DNA of 64,000 bases from Polyodon spathula (lineage: Eukaryota > Chordata > Actinopteri > Acipenseriformes > Polyodontidae). The notes under the pieces are model-generated. The model ran no database searches, was not told the DNA's origin, and saw only the letters and a list, made by a program, of their open reading frames with translations. The translations under genes were made by a program, and so were the position numbers. Location of the stretch: positions 16,857,193-16,921,192 of the forward strand of contig NC_054534.1 of the NCBI RefSeq assembly GCF_017654505.1, read 5' to 3'. Positions 1-15,747 of this stretch are shown here, one piece after another. Within the stretch, counting starts at the first letter, position 1; the number at the start of each line of letters is the position of its first letter.

Positions 1-66
1 CAAGCAGCTGGTTTAGCCCTAATTCTCCCATGTTCCACACCAGATTAACATTAGCGAACAAATGAT
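1..66 (-). CDS. Possible internal coding exon at the left edge (unknown gene)
   Basis: Read on the minus strand, a good acceptor (ttctacag) ends at position 67 and is followed by an open frame running off the window edge. Two bases complete a split codon, then come 21 sense codons containing the peptide NLVWNMGELGLNQLL. I do not recognise the protein. An acceptor directly followed by an open, non-repetitive frame suggests a real exon, but 66 bases is short enough to be chance. If real, the gene's 5' end lies to the right, and a possible promoter is seen near 16.2 kb. No other exon of such a gene was found with confidence between them. Confidence 0.3.
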
Positions 67-1500
67 CTGTAGAAGCAAAATGGATTCAGGTAAAAGCTGG
101 TAATGAGGACAGAAAATGGATTTAAACTACACATTTGATATTTAAACTGAATATGTTCTGTAAGATCTTCTCTGGCAAATATGCAAACCAGGGAATATGT
201 TCACATTCACTTGAATAGCTGTAGGCTGCCATTACAGTTATAATGTATTTTTTTCCGTAAAAATTAGTTCTGCCTAATATATTCCACTCTCCAGGCTGAC
301 ACATCTTCAGTCTGCTAAAAAAACATATTAGGTTAGATAAGAACTGTTGTGCTATGAAGATTCTGCTGTGTAGAGAATGAGTTCTAGCAATTCGGAATGG
401 AATGTGGAGAAATGCCACCTTCAACACTGCCCACAGATCATTTCATGCACTGCTGTTAAGGGGAATAGCACAGTCATTCTAATTCCAAACAAAGCAACAT
501 AATAGTAATCACGATTTTAAAAAGTCACAAAATGCACTTCTTTCTATTTACTTGCACAGAATAACACTTCAGCAAAACTTTAAACTTGATATGTATATCA
601 ACCAGTAACAGTAAACATAATTCAAACACTGTTAGAGGTATTAGGGATGAACTACACTGTAGAAAATGGAGAATTAGCGAACAAAAACATCCCTGGGGTC
701 TAACGTAAGGGTAATGGCATCTCTGATGGAACAGCTTGTGCATATGAAGTGAAATAGATGAATTGAAAAAGACCTCAGTAATGGATATGACTATTGGTTA
801 AAACAATGTAGCTCTGAAACAATTTACTGCAGTATTTTACTGTCCCATATAGTCCCATGTAGTTGTCCCATATAATCATTGCTTGTGTGTTTTTAGTGAA
901 CATGACGTAAGCATAAAGCAGGATTTTAAGAGATTTTACCAGGAAACCTGCAAAAAAAAAAAAACTTCTTAGTTATGATTTTGACACCTTGACGGTAGGG
1001 GGTGTAGGTATATGTTATTTCACATGAGTATATCTAAGCACTGTTATGAGTCAGACATTCAGGCATTGCTGCTTTATTTTTTATATACGATACATTTTAG
1101 ACTTTGTATTCTTCTACTGGGGAAAAGTAGGGAGGTCTCAGACAGGTTAACAAGGATCAAATAAACCAATAAAGGTGTCATTTTTTGGCGATTGACATGT
1201 TAAAGACATTCACAGTAGAAATAGAAACGTACAGGTACCGTAGAGTGTTTTGGTAATAGGGTTTGTACATTTTCCTCATTTATGCAGTAAATTCAAAGTA
1301 ATCCTTCTGAGGCCCTGCGATGGGGCCTACTGGCTTTTATGTAAGATAATAAAAAGGATTGCACATGAGGTTTTTATTATTTCACATTTCTGAACATTGG
1401 CCACTAACAGTGGGTTAACTTCACAGTAGCATGTGTTATTCCTAAACTAGACACTTTGTAGTCCTTGTTTTTTACATCCTCTGAAGTATCTGATACACGG

Positions 1501-1501
<1 letters not shown>

Positions 1502-1536
<35 letters not shown>
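1502..1536. repeat. (GT)n microsatellite
   Basis: An uninterrupted GT dinucleotide tract of about 35 bases. It makes an open frame appear on the minus strand by encoding alternating His-Thr, but that frame has no other sign of being coding. Confidence 0.95.
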
Positions 1537-1538
<2 letters not shown>

Positions 1539-1590
1539 AATACTGCATGTTTTAACTCTTAAAACCATAATAGAATACAACAAGTACAAT

Positions 1591-2100
1591 GGTGTGAGGT
1601 GAGAGGCTATCCTCTGACTGACCAGAGAGACACAATGGTTGACATTGCCATGCCTCACAATCGCAGACGTTTTATTGACAGTGTTTTTACAATTCCAATT
1701 TACAGTAGTATCAGCAATGGTAAAACCCAGTGCAGAAGGACCTACACACAAGTTATAAGCAAAATAATAAATACAAAAATGCAAAACAAAACACAGTAAA
1801 AACACAACTAACACAACAAAAGCTGGCCTACAAGCGTCCGAACACTACCTCCACTGAAAGGAGGAGCCCGCTCCAGGAACCTGTTGTGCTGCACACACTC
1901 AAAAAAATCACTGGTGGGATTAGAATCGCTTATATTATTCCCTGTTCTTACAGTTGTAGTTATCCCAGTCTACTCACGGTGATAACACATTCCTCACCCT
2001 GGTTCACTGACGCAGCCATGAGGGTTCTCCACAGATTCATTGCCAGGCTTGAAAAGAACAAAGGACTTTTTATAGGCCCGTGGCCAGGGTTAATGATAAC
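1591..2100 (-). mobile_element. Candidate solo LTR or LTR fragment, minus strand
   Basis: Read on the minus strand this segment has LTR-like signals in order: a TATA box (cctataaaaag, about 2068-2078), roughly 400 bases of GT-rich transcribed-like sequence, an AATAAA at 1671-1676, and a likely terminus ending CTCACACCA near 1591. A 5' TG boundary and target-site duplication were not found, so the right limit is approximate. It could instead be an old retrocopied promoter or 3' end. Confidence 0.3.
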
Positions 2101-5100
2101 AAAGTAAGTGGGTATGTTTATAAATTCCTTAATAGGACAATTCAGGCTGCTGTAGCACTAATCAATGACAATGCAGCACTCAATGTAACCTTTATTGCAA
2201 TCAACATCAATATCAGACTACTGAACTTTTTGGTGATTAAACTTTGTGTAAGGATAGACTATCCCAAAAAGCTTGGGACTGTCCAAACAAAAATATGGGT
2301 GCAACTAGGTTAGCACAGTTCAATATCGTTAACTGAACAGATCTACTGGATTTACAGTTCTGACTTTAGTTAAACAGGCAATGTTCCCATCCTAATACGC
2401 TTGTGGTTGAATAATAAGAAAGGAGCTGTGTCAGCTTAACCATCAGAAACAAGAAAAATATGGTCCAAGTACATATTTAAGGGCATTTAAATGGCCCTTT
2501 GGTGTATATACCCATTTCTTTAAATTTAAGGGCATTTAATTGATATTAGATATTAGTAAACTGTTATAAAGGTAAAATAGTTTTTATACTGTGTTGTTAA
2601 TTAAGTCATACTTTAAAATATTAAACTTCTGTATGGTACTTCTAGAAAGGTATTATTCAGTACATATCGTTGTGTAAAATGAAAAACATTTTATACAGCC
2701 ATGGAATTTGGGCTAAATTGTTTCAGCCTGGGAGAAATTATTTCTGAATTTCAACCCTTTACTGAGTTTTTCCTCAATTCATCTTCAGTAATGTTTTAAT
2801 TACAAAGGAGGTATCCCTTTGAGACTAAAAATGCTCTTTTTGCAAAGAGCATCTGCAGTTAAAGATAATTCTGTTTTAGAATAAGGTTTTAATACTTATT
2901 CATACTCATAGACAAATCAGTGTTTAGTTTAGCTGTACGAGAGTTTAGGTCAAGATTTAACACTGAAATCGGTTTGTATTATACATGTTCTAATAGGAAT
3001 AGCTACCAACTAAATAAAAAAAGAGAAAGAAAACAAAACTGCTTTATAATAAGCCTCTAAGCATTTTCGTGACTGGCCCAGTTATTATAGGAAAGGGTGT
3101 GCCATTGGGCAGTTCTCTGTTTTGTTATCAGTATCTTAGCACTTTGTCCGCTCAATTCCTTGTAAATGCTACACTTTTCACAGTGAATGATCTTGCTATG
3201 CGATTTCCCACTTGCCGTGTCTATAAAGCTGACTTGACCTGACACGAATAACAAAACTCACACATGTGGTCAAATCTATTAGCTCTCGTCATTTTTTGGG
3301 GTATCTCTATACAGTATGAAATCACAATTTATAAAATGTCTCCAGACAGAAAAAACAGGTTTAGCCCATATAAACATCCACCTGCCACTGTAGGTCACTA
3401 ACCTTTTGTTCTTTAAGTACCGGTTACCTTCCCCTCAGGGTACTTTATTGCAAACAGCTATTTATTTTTCTTGTCTTTTGTGTTTCTTCAGTTGGTGTTC
3501 CAATCTTATTTCTTATTCAATGTCGTCTCATATCTCTGTTAAACATTATCTGGATCAAGTCTGATGCCTAATGCAGCTTGCTTCTTTTGATCTCCCCTCC
3601 ACAGATATTTGTAGCTCCTGTTATATTTTATTGCAATCCATGCACTCATATGCAATCCATGCACACATCTTACTAAACAGTGGACTGTTGCCACAGCTGC
3701 CCTCTGCTCCTAATCACAACGAGTGAATCAATCTAGCAAGAACCTCTGATAGACATGGCACTGATTTTGATGGCTCTTTCCAGAAACGCAGCTCTTACTG
3801 CAATAGCAGTAAAAACAACTTCTGAGAGATGTTAGAACAGAGTGTAATGCAAGAACATACATTTCTCCTCCCTTTTCAAGACACTGAACCTTGTAGGTGA
3901 GACTCCATTCTGGGAAGTTTCTACTTCCAGTGCCATGGCTTTTAGCAAGGCATGCAAAAATGTTCTAGATTACAGATAAAACATAGCAGTTAAATAAACC
4001 AAATACATTAGTTTGGGCAAATACTGCTAGTCAAATATAATGAATGTTGATAATATACTTGTGATTTCCTTACGTTTCTACTGAAATAGAAAACTGATCC
4101 ATTTATTTTTTCTTAGCTGTTTTTGTGCATGTGATATGTTTTGATCAGATATCAACTGAAAAACACATGCGACACAAACTGTTGCAGCCTGCCTATGCAT
4201 CCCTGGCCCTCTGCTTATGGGTTTGTTTTCTCCCTTTAACGCCCATGAAATTGAGATTACAGAGTATCTTTGGCTAACACATACAGCCAACTCCCACAAG
4301 ACTGACAGCAAGTTTGGGTAAGTCACAAACAGTGACAAAAGGTAGACATGGCCAGCAGAATAGCTTGTTTCTTTCCACACTCACGGATCCACCTGCCGCT
4401 CACTGTTCCATCAAGGACAATTCAATTCTACAATTGCATCCCTTGTCTACTTTTTCCGGTGAGGAGGTCATGCAGCCCTGTGTATATTTCATATTCTTAA
4501 AAATGTTGTAGAATAAAAAAATTAAAATAAGTAAATTCCAGGACATGCAATGTCTGTATAGACATCAATACATTACTGATGTTACCCAATCTAAAGAACA
4601 GACTGGAAGAATTATTGAGGACAGGGCAAGTATCTATCCAGAACATTTACAAGCATCTTACACCTGGCTACCCATGGTGGCCCTATACCCTAATGATAGC
4701 TTGTTACAGAGGATGTTTATTTCAAACAGAGATTAAAATGTTTTAAAATATAAATACAATTATCATGCCATTAGAGGTTTACGTATAACTCCACTGTTTG
4801 TTTTTCAATACAGTAACAATCTGATTTAGGATGACTTAGGATTGCTGTACGGTAAACAAATATCTCATGCTAGAAATAGGATCACTGGTAAAATCTGGTG
4901 AACACAGCAGGGAAAAAAGCCTTTCAACACCATGCATGATTTATACCAGATGAAAAGGCATGGATTCCCAGAAAAACATATGCAGATTTTGTTTATCATT
5001 AGTTAATAAACGAGATTGAATGGTTTGTTCTATTCTGCTGTACCACTCATGTAAAGGTGCCTAACTTTTACAAAAGCAATAGGAACCATGCATACCTGAA

Positions 5101-6458
5101 ACCACTCACCAATCCTGTTTTTGTAGAAAGTAAAACTTGAAAAACAATTTAGCAATGCAATGCCTGTAAAGTGCCTTTCTGTAAACAAGCTGAGTGGTAA
5201 AACTCTTACGTCATTAGTTCTAAGAACTCTTCATTACAGTTAGAACACTGGGTTTACAACAACACTGACATCACAATAAGTTTCCTCTAACATAATAAAG
5301 CCTACTTATGTACTCATTGTTCTCTGTATTAGTATTTAACTATTGTTGCTATAATGCCACTAATTAGATAAAGTGTGTAGAGAATTATACTCGTTGATTA
5401 GATATGTCTCATTCTTCAGTTTTAAAGACCTTAATAAGAACCAATGTCACGTGTCTACCTCTGCACTACAAGAGTTCTGTGCCAGCTTGCCAATAATGAT
5501 GCCTTTATTGTCATTGTTTGTTAAAACTGGTACATTTCAATGATCTCAACAGTATCAGATCTAAATGCTGCCACATTTTAACTTGATACACGTCCTGTTG
5601 GTGTTAACCCTGCTAAAACACATTATTGTAAATCCACAGAATATAAGCGTTGGAGTTTTGTATAAACAGTTCAATCAGCCATACAGCTCTGACTGATACA
5701 CTTAACCCAACACAATTACAGTATTACATTCAGAAAGCACATTCAACGACACTACAGCTGTTGAAGTCCATGATTTTGCACTTGTACTTTTTCAATCCCA
5801 CATGCTTTTTTTCCCTTTCAGGTTAGAACTCAGTACACGATGTGCCCTCCTGCTTTACTCAAACTGTAACAAGCACAGAGGTTGAAAAGGCAAACAAGGA
5901 GAGTGGTGTACCTTCAGAGAATGTTTCAAAATAGGAAGGCTTGTTGAAAAGTTGAACATATATTATATAGTTCTGCAAAGGACAGATGCGCATAGCAACT
6001 CAGTTATCAAAGGCTGCTAAAATGACACCATGGGCCATATTTTCAAAGCATTTACTCTAGTCTTTAATTAACTCATTTTTTTTTTAACAGAGACAATGTT
6101 ATATTAATGTTACCAAATGAGAAACAACCAACTTGAAGGTGTTGGGCTCAAGAACCAGGCTTGAAATACTGTACCTGCTCACAGTGGCGACCCCTGCCCT
6201 GTTTACTTACGTAAACTCAACAGGTTTTTTAAAGAAACCTAAAAACTACATTTGAAATGATCATAAATTAGCACCATGTTATTTTTAGCTGTAAAGTAAA
6301 TCCAGAAAGCAGCCATTTATACCTGTAACACAAGCACTACTTACCTACAGTATGCACAGTTTATCTTAAAAAAAAACCCCAAAAAAACAAAATGTGGTTA
6401 TTGAAGAACTGGATCAGAATACATTTCTCACAAAAAAAGGAACAGAGGCACTGTACAA

Positions 6459-6501
6459 CCCCCCCCCCCCCCCCCCCCCCCTTTTTTTTTTTTTTTTTTT
6501 T
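6459..6501. repeat. Homopolymer pair C(23) T(20)
   Basis: A run of about 23 C directly followed by about 20 T. Such junctions are prone to sequencing and assembly length error. Confidence 0.95.
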
Positions 6502-7397
6502 GCTTCTGTAATTTAATGACACACAAATTACAGGAAGAGTTGCTGTAGTACTCGAACCACATTGCATGAGAAAAAAGCCCCTTTGTTTTGCATATTTACA
6601 ATACGCTGCTGCACTAGATTTAATTTGTTAACGGCTAGACAGAGCACAGTAGCCTGCTGTATTTGTTATGTATTAGAATTTTCATTTGATTTTCCTTTTT
6701 TTTCCCTCTGTAACATAAGAGACCTTCAGAATGCACAATCCAGCTGTTATTGTCCTTAATAAATGTAGAATACTGTAGATATAACTACAGTCCATTACAG
6801 TAAACATATTTCCTGTGCATACGTTTGCAAAACTCAGCTGAATTTAGTTTTATTCCACAGGTCAGTTCAATGTACAACACTTATCGCAGAGGGAGTTTAA
6901 TCCTATTCTCAGTCTACAGAATCTACTAATCTTTACTACTTCATACTAGTGTGGGAAGTAACATTCTACGAGTAACATGTTAGTTTAATTATAAAAGCCT
7001 TTTACAATTAAATCCAGAAATTCATCTTTTTTAAGTTGTGACATTTAACACAGTACATACATTTTCCAAGGAAACTTACAGTGCAACAGCAGCAAGAAAA
7101 CCAGATTTAAGCCAGGTGTTTCTCTCTTATCCCCTTGTTTTCGTGTATAAAGAGACATGCATGTCTGAGAACAGTTCAACCGAAGCAACGTCAGGGAAAC
7201 AGGGAGACAGAACATGTCTAGGTGGGTGTGTCCAATCATCAGAGCTGAACTGCATAGCCCTCCCTCACCCAAAAACCAACATCCTTCCACCCTTTAAAAT
7301 CTTAACTGTAAATTAACCTCCAAACATTATATATCAACATTTTGTCTTTTTACAGAATATCACATATGTTTCTACCTTCAGATGTGTATTAAAACTC

Positions 7398-8018
<621 letters not shown>

Positions 8019-9426
8019 GTCCAAATGAATTATTTACATAAGGTTACTTAAGTTAAAAACCTGAAAAATGTAAAGACAAACCTGAAAAAGTTAATAAAGG
8101 AGAAGAAAAAGAGAATTTCAATAGGAAGCTTTATTCCCCTTGAAGCATTTTATTATCAATGTCTCCTACAGCTCTATTGGAGCATGTAATGTGCACATAA
8201 AAAAAAGTTTATATCTAGCAGCACAACTTTCATTTGCTATACATGACAGCAGGACCCCCAGCAGAGGACTGGATGAACTGTTCGGAATATAAGGTTTGGT
8301 GGCCTGATGAAAGCCCTGACAAAAACAGTGAATGATGTGTGCTAAGCAAATCTAGTTGGTTGGGAAACAGATTACCATAATGAAAGTTTAGTAGCTTCCC
8401 ATGTGTAATACAGTATGCTGTCATGGATACTAGTAACCCCAAAAGGAGTGATTATGATAGTATAACTGCTTTTGATAAGGTCAGCTCCCACTTAAGCGTG
8501 GACTCATTTACTATTAACTTCCTTGTTAAGCATCAGATCATAAATGTTTTGGCAGTCTCATCATTTTCTGAAGCATAATGCAACATAAAAAGATTGCTAT
8601 CATCAGAACGTATTACAGTAATCGCATGCTGTGGTGTGCATATTTCACAAATCAATTTTCCTACTGTACTAAACTTGTAGACTTTCCATTAAAACACCAT
8701 GTTCTGTCAACAGAATTATTATTTTTTTTTTTTTAACTCCGTTTTTTTTTTCTTTCAAAATAAAAACTCTGGAACTAGACCTTTACCACTGATGCGCACT
8801 CAAGTAGGTATGTAGGTCTGATCAAAGTCTAAGTAAGTGGTAAATGTAGGAGGCGTGCTCCTAGTAAGATCACATTACATCTTCCGGATTGTTATCAAAG
8901 TAAAAAGCATGCAGTAAGAAAACAAAACCCAACACTACCTTTTCAATTTTGCAGCTGTTTTGTTCAAGTAAATTACACTTACACTTGTTTTAAGGAGTCA
9001 GCGAAACATGGCAAATGTCAGATGGTGCCTAGAACCATCACTTACAAGTATTCTGCATACAGCTCCTCTGTGAAAGTAAACTACAGTGTAATTAAAACAG
9101 CCAAGTAGAAATCCATTACTGTAGGAAGGTTTAGCTTCCTTCCTTCCCGCCATTGCTGCCCTTTGACCTAGATACAACACACTGGCTCAATCTGTTCATT
9201 TAACAATATTGTATTAAACATCTAAATAGGAAAAGCAGTATTTATAGCACTGACCTTCAACTACTGAAAGCCCCCTACTGATCCCACTGGTTGACATTCA
9301 AATAATCTGATCAATTCCATGGTGATTTTTTTTTTTTTTTTTATATATTGGATAATTCATCAATAAGAAATGTGTAAAAGCCTGCACACTGATTTGGTTT
9401 GTTAACCTTCATTTAAAATACATAAA

Positions 9427-9457
<31 letters not shown>

Positions 9458-11020
9458 TAATACAAGTACATTTCGTATTGTACCTTGCACACCAAAACCT
9501 GTAATGTTCACACAACAGTGAAGGATTAAATATTATGTCTTACCAAATATTTAGTACATGGAATTGTCCAAAAGGTCTTTAAAGTTATTTTCTCCCTCAG
9601 GAAAATGCTATTCATGTATGCTTTTAAAACACATTTTCTATTGGTTCTGCACATGTTTTCACTGCATGGCCAAGCAACAACAATGTCTTCATTTGCATAG
9701 CTTTCTATCTTTGTCATGCAGTTTTATACACAGTAACGACAAACACTGTAATAAAGAAAGGCCTCTGGTACCAGCTTGCACAAGCCACCAACTTTGCTAA
9801 CACCAGCTCAGGCCTGCACCAGAAGGAAATAATATTTACATACAGATAGGCAACAATGCTATCTATCACCTTGGTGACCGTTCCAAGTCAGGATATTTTG
9901 CATCTGTTGCTTTCCTAGCCAAACAAACCAACCTGATCTTTGCATGGCTTGCTAGTTAATCTGTGAAACAGGAACTTCCTTACTGCCTGTTCCCTCAAGT
10001 TTTACGTCATACCAAACAGGCCCTGGTTGCGTGCCTGGCCACACCCTTATTGTTTTAAGGTGTTTCGTATTGTGTACTTTACAGTATCTACAATTATTTA
10101 AAAAAAGACACTTCAGCAAAGGTTTTAGTTGGAGTTGGCTGTATTGGTTTTCACCTGGTCTTGCTTGTTAAAGGAATTGTAAAGTACACTACCATTAACT
10201 GAATTAAGTTGCTCAAAACATTGTTTTTTTGTTTTTTTTAACTTGCCAGGAAGAAACTACTAAATTGGTGTTCAAATTCCAATAGATATTCTGGCAATTC
10301 TACCACCTTAGTATTTCTCTTGGATTTGTCTGATGAAATAGCTTTTCAGACATTCTTTACAGTGAAACAAACAGTCACATTCTGGATAACAATAGGCTTG
10401 TTTTAGCGAATGGGGACTCTAAATACCAGGGTAGTAGCTCATATCAACTAAGACAAAATCAAAGGGTCCTCTGCAAACCAAGAAGCAAGCAGACTGTAAC
10501 ACAATGAAATAGTAGGGCTTACACCAACAAGAGATATTCCACTCACACTTGGCACTGACAAATTTGTAATTTAACATATATTTTTGTATGCTCACATAAT
10601 TACATGGGTACATTTTTTAAAATCCGATAATAATGGCATTATATTAGTTTAAGGAAGCTTCTAACTGTGACCAAGCATTAAACAAAATGATGTGTTTGCA
10701 AAGAAAACCAAGTACAGAACCTGCTGTGTCACCATCGTTGAACAAGTTAATAAGTTTGACAAAGGACTTCATCCCTTGGGATAAACATTAAAAAGGTGCA
10801 ATTAAGTCAAGCTCTGTGGAATCCATCTGTTGCATTCATAACATACTAGGTGTCATATAAAATGTGGAAAATGATTACTAGCAATGCCTTAGAGTTGAGG
10901 AAATCAGCCATGTTCTTGGAATAGTGCATGCTTTTTGTGGGTCAATTATGCAGACAAGAACAAAATTAATTCTTTACTGTATATGAGAGCCATGAAGCCC
11001 TCAAAACAATTTTTGTATAA

Positions 11021-11021
<1 letters not shown>

Positions 11022-11072
<51 letters not shown>

Positions 11073-11400
11073 TTCTTAGCAGACGCTCTTACCCAGGGCG
11101 ACTTACAGTTGTATACAAAAATACATATCAAGAATCACAAAAAGATCAAGATACAAAATACAATGACTTTAGTCCTGATAACAGCAAATACACAACACTG
11201 TACGATTTGATATCGGGGCAGTTCAACAGCAGATAACAGTGTTGATAGTTACATCAGTGTTAGATACAAGTGCAGGTTAAATACAAAATACTACAGATTG
11301 GGTTAAGTACAGGATTAAATACAGTAAACTAGGGAGCAGATAAGTGCAAGTCAAAGTGCATTTAATACAGTGTGTGGCATCATACAGTATCTCTATGAGT
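11022..11400 (-). mobile_element. L2-tailed LINE/SINE copy, minus strand
   Basis: On the minus strand the segment ends with the L2-type 3' tail seen in fish retroposons (the core includes taagtcgccctgggtaagag and cgtctgctaa) followed by an (AAT)n tail, which on the plus strand is the (ATT)n run at 11022-11073. The 5' limit is uncertain: roughly 300 bases of A-rich sequence upstream (11100-11400) appear to belong to it. No reverse transcriptase sequence remains, so it is a truncated LINE or a SINE sharing the tail. Confidence 0.6.
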
Positions 11401-14400
11401 GTATTATTTTCCATGCACAGGTGGCTTTGTTTTTGTATGTTGTGCTGTTTCCTGTAGTGACTATTTTTTGTTTTAATTACAAAACAGAAACTTGGTATGG
11501 GAATGAAATATTTCCATCACAGTATGTTAATTAATGCATTCTTGTCGTCATCACGTCCTGGTGACTTTGAATAATTCAGAAGTTTCAAACTCCCCAAGCG
11601 CTCTTAAACATGTCTTCTCACTAAGTGTACCTGGTAACTACAGTGCGACCAATAAAGTGTCCTCAGCAAAATATCTGAATAACACAAAACAGAGGTAAAA
11701 CCAAAACCACCGATCTTGAAGGCACCATCTTGTACTTTTTTTTGAGAACAACACTACTGCTATTTAACTTAAAAAGGTAAAGAACTTTAAAAGGAACACC
11801 AAGTCTATGATAAGCAATAATAACCAATAATTTACTCTGCATAGATTAAGCCTCATTTTAACAAAGGAACTACAGAAGTCCCCTCATGGAATGCCAGTCA
11901 GAAGCCAGATATTAGTTTTAGGTTTAAATTACAGCCCCTTTTCTTCCTAAACAGAGTTTCCTGTGGTGCCTTGCATTCTGAGAATCCAGTATAAAGTTAC
12001 TTCTACTCTGAATAATCTTTCTTTTACTGTCTGATGGCAACCATGCTAGAAAGAGATTTGCATTACAATTAATCTCATTGTTACTGGATATGTAATGGAA
12101 GTATGATATATAATATTTTGCTACTGTATGGAGACAAAATATTACAGTTTAAAAGAAAACCAAAATGTTTAAAAAAAACAAATTAGAAAAAAAATTGGCA
12201 GTTTAACTGTAACAGACTTTCAATATACAGAAAACAATATGTACACTGACAAATTTACATAAAGTTAATAGTAAACTATTTTACTGATGTTTTTAACAGT
12301 ATATATACTACTATATTAATTATAATATAACCAGCACTCCCACGAGTATGCACCTAATTAAGAATAATGACCCGAGTCACAGGGTGAGTGGTACGCAGGG
12401 GACAGCAACAATCGAAACAACTTTATAAATCCGATTCCTGTCCCGGGTTAACAAATTCAATCAATAACTTTAAGTTGTGAGAAAGTTATAAAATTCTGTC
12501 ATGCTTTAACATAAGAGTTGGGCACAGACACAGCAGTAAAAGAACAACCTACATATACTGGGCCTACAGCTATTAGTCTATTTTAATTCACAATCTTAAG
12601 GGAAAGTTAAGATAAAAATACTCTTTATGAGCACAGTAACATTTCTAGCATCTGCGGAACATTCTGCTTCCCCTTTCCTGGAGACAAAATAAAATCCTTC
12701 TGCCTCTGCATTTAGAGCTGTTTCCTGGAAAATTCAGCCTTGGTTTTGGGAGCCGTGCAACAGAACAGCTTGTTTATTATTGTTTAGCTAAGTGCTAGCC
12801 TCGTTCCGGCCTCATAAAACCTGTTTATAGATTATATTTTGTAAGGAAAGGTAATAACCAGGTTTGTACAAATTTGGATAGAACTACACAGTTTTAAAAA
12901 ATCCAAACAACCCACATTATTTACATCTTTAAAACCCTTTTCCTAAGATTTTAAAAATCTGACAGTCACTAATGTTTATTTTATACAGTATCCAGTTACT
13001 ATGCTTACTAAAATGAACTGACTTAGCCCAACCCAATGCCTTGAGTAACAAAAACAACTAGGCTATCTAAATATGGATGAAACAAAAAAAATAACCTGAT
13101 GACTAAAAAAAAGTTATTTGTGTACTGTTGGTTTTTGTTTCTAAAATACACATATTACACAGTATAAAATAAATAGACTGCATAGACTACAGTATGTCGT
13201 AGAATAAAACAAATACTTACAAATTAAAACGTTCTTTTTTTGTTGAACAATTTGAAATTAATTTTTACCCCAATTTTCTATCTAATTTGAAATATTCAAC
13301 TCTAATTTCCCCTCACTTCTGCAACCTGTGATCTTACTGCCAAGCCAATTGCCTCATTTTACCCAGTAAACTAAGTGGATGCACAAGGTGAGTTTGGTAG
13401 GGTTTCTAGACATTATTGCCTGACAGTTAGGGTTATATCAGTTTATGAACACATCTCAGGCACTGGACATTCCTATATTAGTTTTAAAATACAAAAATGT
13501 CAGTGACTGTCGCATTATTGGGATATTTATACTGTGAATACCCTTTCATTTTATTTCTTTCCTTTACAATGGTCATGATTCAAGAGCAGTGTCTGCAGGC
13601 AAGTCGTGAACACTGTATCTGCCAAACACCTGCTATTACTATTAGCAATCTCTTCCAGTACATGTCAGCAAGGCGAGCTTAGTGAGCAAAGAATTTCCAA
13701 CCTTTAATACAGATCCATACTAACATATATTTATACTGCTGGGTCCAAAGCTTCTTCATGACCGTTACTGATGTTATCATGGCAAGTGCTGGGATTTGCA
13801 ATGAGGACTGTCATGGAACATTTCTCAACATTAAATGCCAGTTTTTCAAGTACCATCAAGTTCCATGCAGAGTACTGATTAAGCTTATCACTTGGGGCCT
13901 TAGCTCACATGACTGCCAGACTACTGTTTTACTTTACTTACTGCATCACGGGGTGATGTAAGAGGTTATGTGGAAGTACAGATCTTTGATTTGGGGTACA
14001 ATGGAAACGGAAATTATCTGTCTGTATTCAAGTCTGACCGTTAAATGGAAATTGGCTGACAACTGGAACTCATGGATTAGACCTTATGGTTAATTACACT
14101 CACGGATATGAAAGGGAGTTGTTGTTGGGAAACAGCTGACATGTCTAACTAGTACCAGTATCTGTCTATTCAGCAAACCTGCGCTTTCTTTATTATGTAA
14201 TGTATCCCTATAAGAGGCTGTCTAAAACATTGGGGGGAAAAAAAAAAAAAAAACGATTCGCAGACCACTTTGTGGAACATTTATGAAGCATTCAAATCAA
14301 CACCATTACATTTTCAGTAGCTTGACATTTCACCAACTATAATCACACTGCTGAAGACATTACCACCTGTGGGAGCTGTCTGTGGAACAAATGCTGCTCG

Positions 14401-14573
14401 AAAACAAAGGGAACATGAATTCACCTTCAAACTTGGAACTTTGGAACCTATCCACAGAATTCTTGAAAAATACTGCACTGTACTTACTTTTCTTTCTGCA
14501 CAGCTGAAGAAGGGCTTTTCCCGAAAACAGGTTTTGCAAAAAAACAAAAAAAAAGTTAAATATGTGACGTCTT

Positions 14574-14578
<5 letters not shown>

Positions 14579-14665
<87 letters not shown>
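14579..14665. repeat. (TA)n microsatellite
   Basis: About 80 bases of TA ending in a short ACACAC. The open frame crossing it is driven by the repeat. Confidence 0.97.
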
Positions 14666-15719
14666 ATACAAGAAAATATGTCTTCATGGAAAATCATTCA
14701 GACCAGTATGCTATACACATTTGTATTAAAATTGAATACAATCATTCTAGGTGTTTACCTCATCACGTCTTATTGCTAGCTGATGTTTTAAAAAGTACAC
14801 TGCCGTATATGTGCCTCATACTAGGTCATATATTGGAAGAGTACGTTGCGTCACCCACACTCACTGAACATACCCTGACTATCTGAAGTCGACTGGCCAT
14901 ATCTTATTTTCACAGTGCACCCGTTTTTTTTGTTTTTTTTTAAATCAATGTAAAACATTTATCTGTATGTCCTGACAACACGACTGTTCTAATTTTATTA
15001 AATCAGCTACGTAAAAACCTACAACGCATTATAGTGAGCGTTTTAAGGGTTAAACGTTGTTTTTTTGTTTCCCTTTACAGTTCACAGCACTTAAAGCTTA
15101 ACCGAACACAAGACACAATTGTTAAGTTACCATTCCTCACCACACCTGCAGCCTAGCCTCTGTTGCCACATAAATACAGATATAAAGCAAAAAACTTTAG
15201 ACAAAACAATAACACTGCAGCTGCACAACAGAACACCTTTCTATAGCCTTGGAGGAGGCAGGTAGTCGTGAATCCTGGTGTCACTTTACCAGAATCAGTC
15301 ACAACGCGGAATCTCAGAGGCTGGCAAAATCCCACAGCTCAGTAAAAAATACCTAGCTCTTTATCTAAGCGTATGAATCATTAATCAAATGTTATTATGA
15401 CCACCCAACAGCAGGCACGTCCATAGCAAATGCATTTCCAAGAGAACAACAAGAAGTAACTCGTGCAATGTGTAAACACTGTACACCCTGCAATTACTAC
15501 AAATCTGAGTTTTCTACAGATAACTGAAGATATTCTCACGGCATCACCACCCTGCAGTGCTAGGTCGGTTTACACCAACAAATAGCAGTCTGATGCATAC
15601 ACTGCAAACAAATCAAATCATTTTTTTTTTTTAAAACGACTAAGTGTAAACATAAATATGTGGAACAGGCAATGTGCAACAAAACAGGTTAGTACAGCAG
15701 AAGCAGCAGATAGCTTACC

Positions 15720-15747
15720 TACTCCAAACAACTGTTTCCCTCCATTT
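15720..15747 (-). other. Possible small first coding exon, minus strand
   Basis: On the minus strand an ATG in good Kozak context (acaaATGG) opens MEGNSCLE and meets donor-like sequence (gtaggtaagc). If the donor is the downstream gtaagc, the frame hits TAG exactly at the junction; if it is gtaggt, the frame stays open. It lies about 400 bases downstream of a GC-box-containing segment on the same strand. This is suggestive only. Confidence 0.15.
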
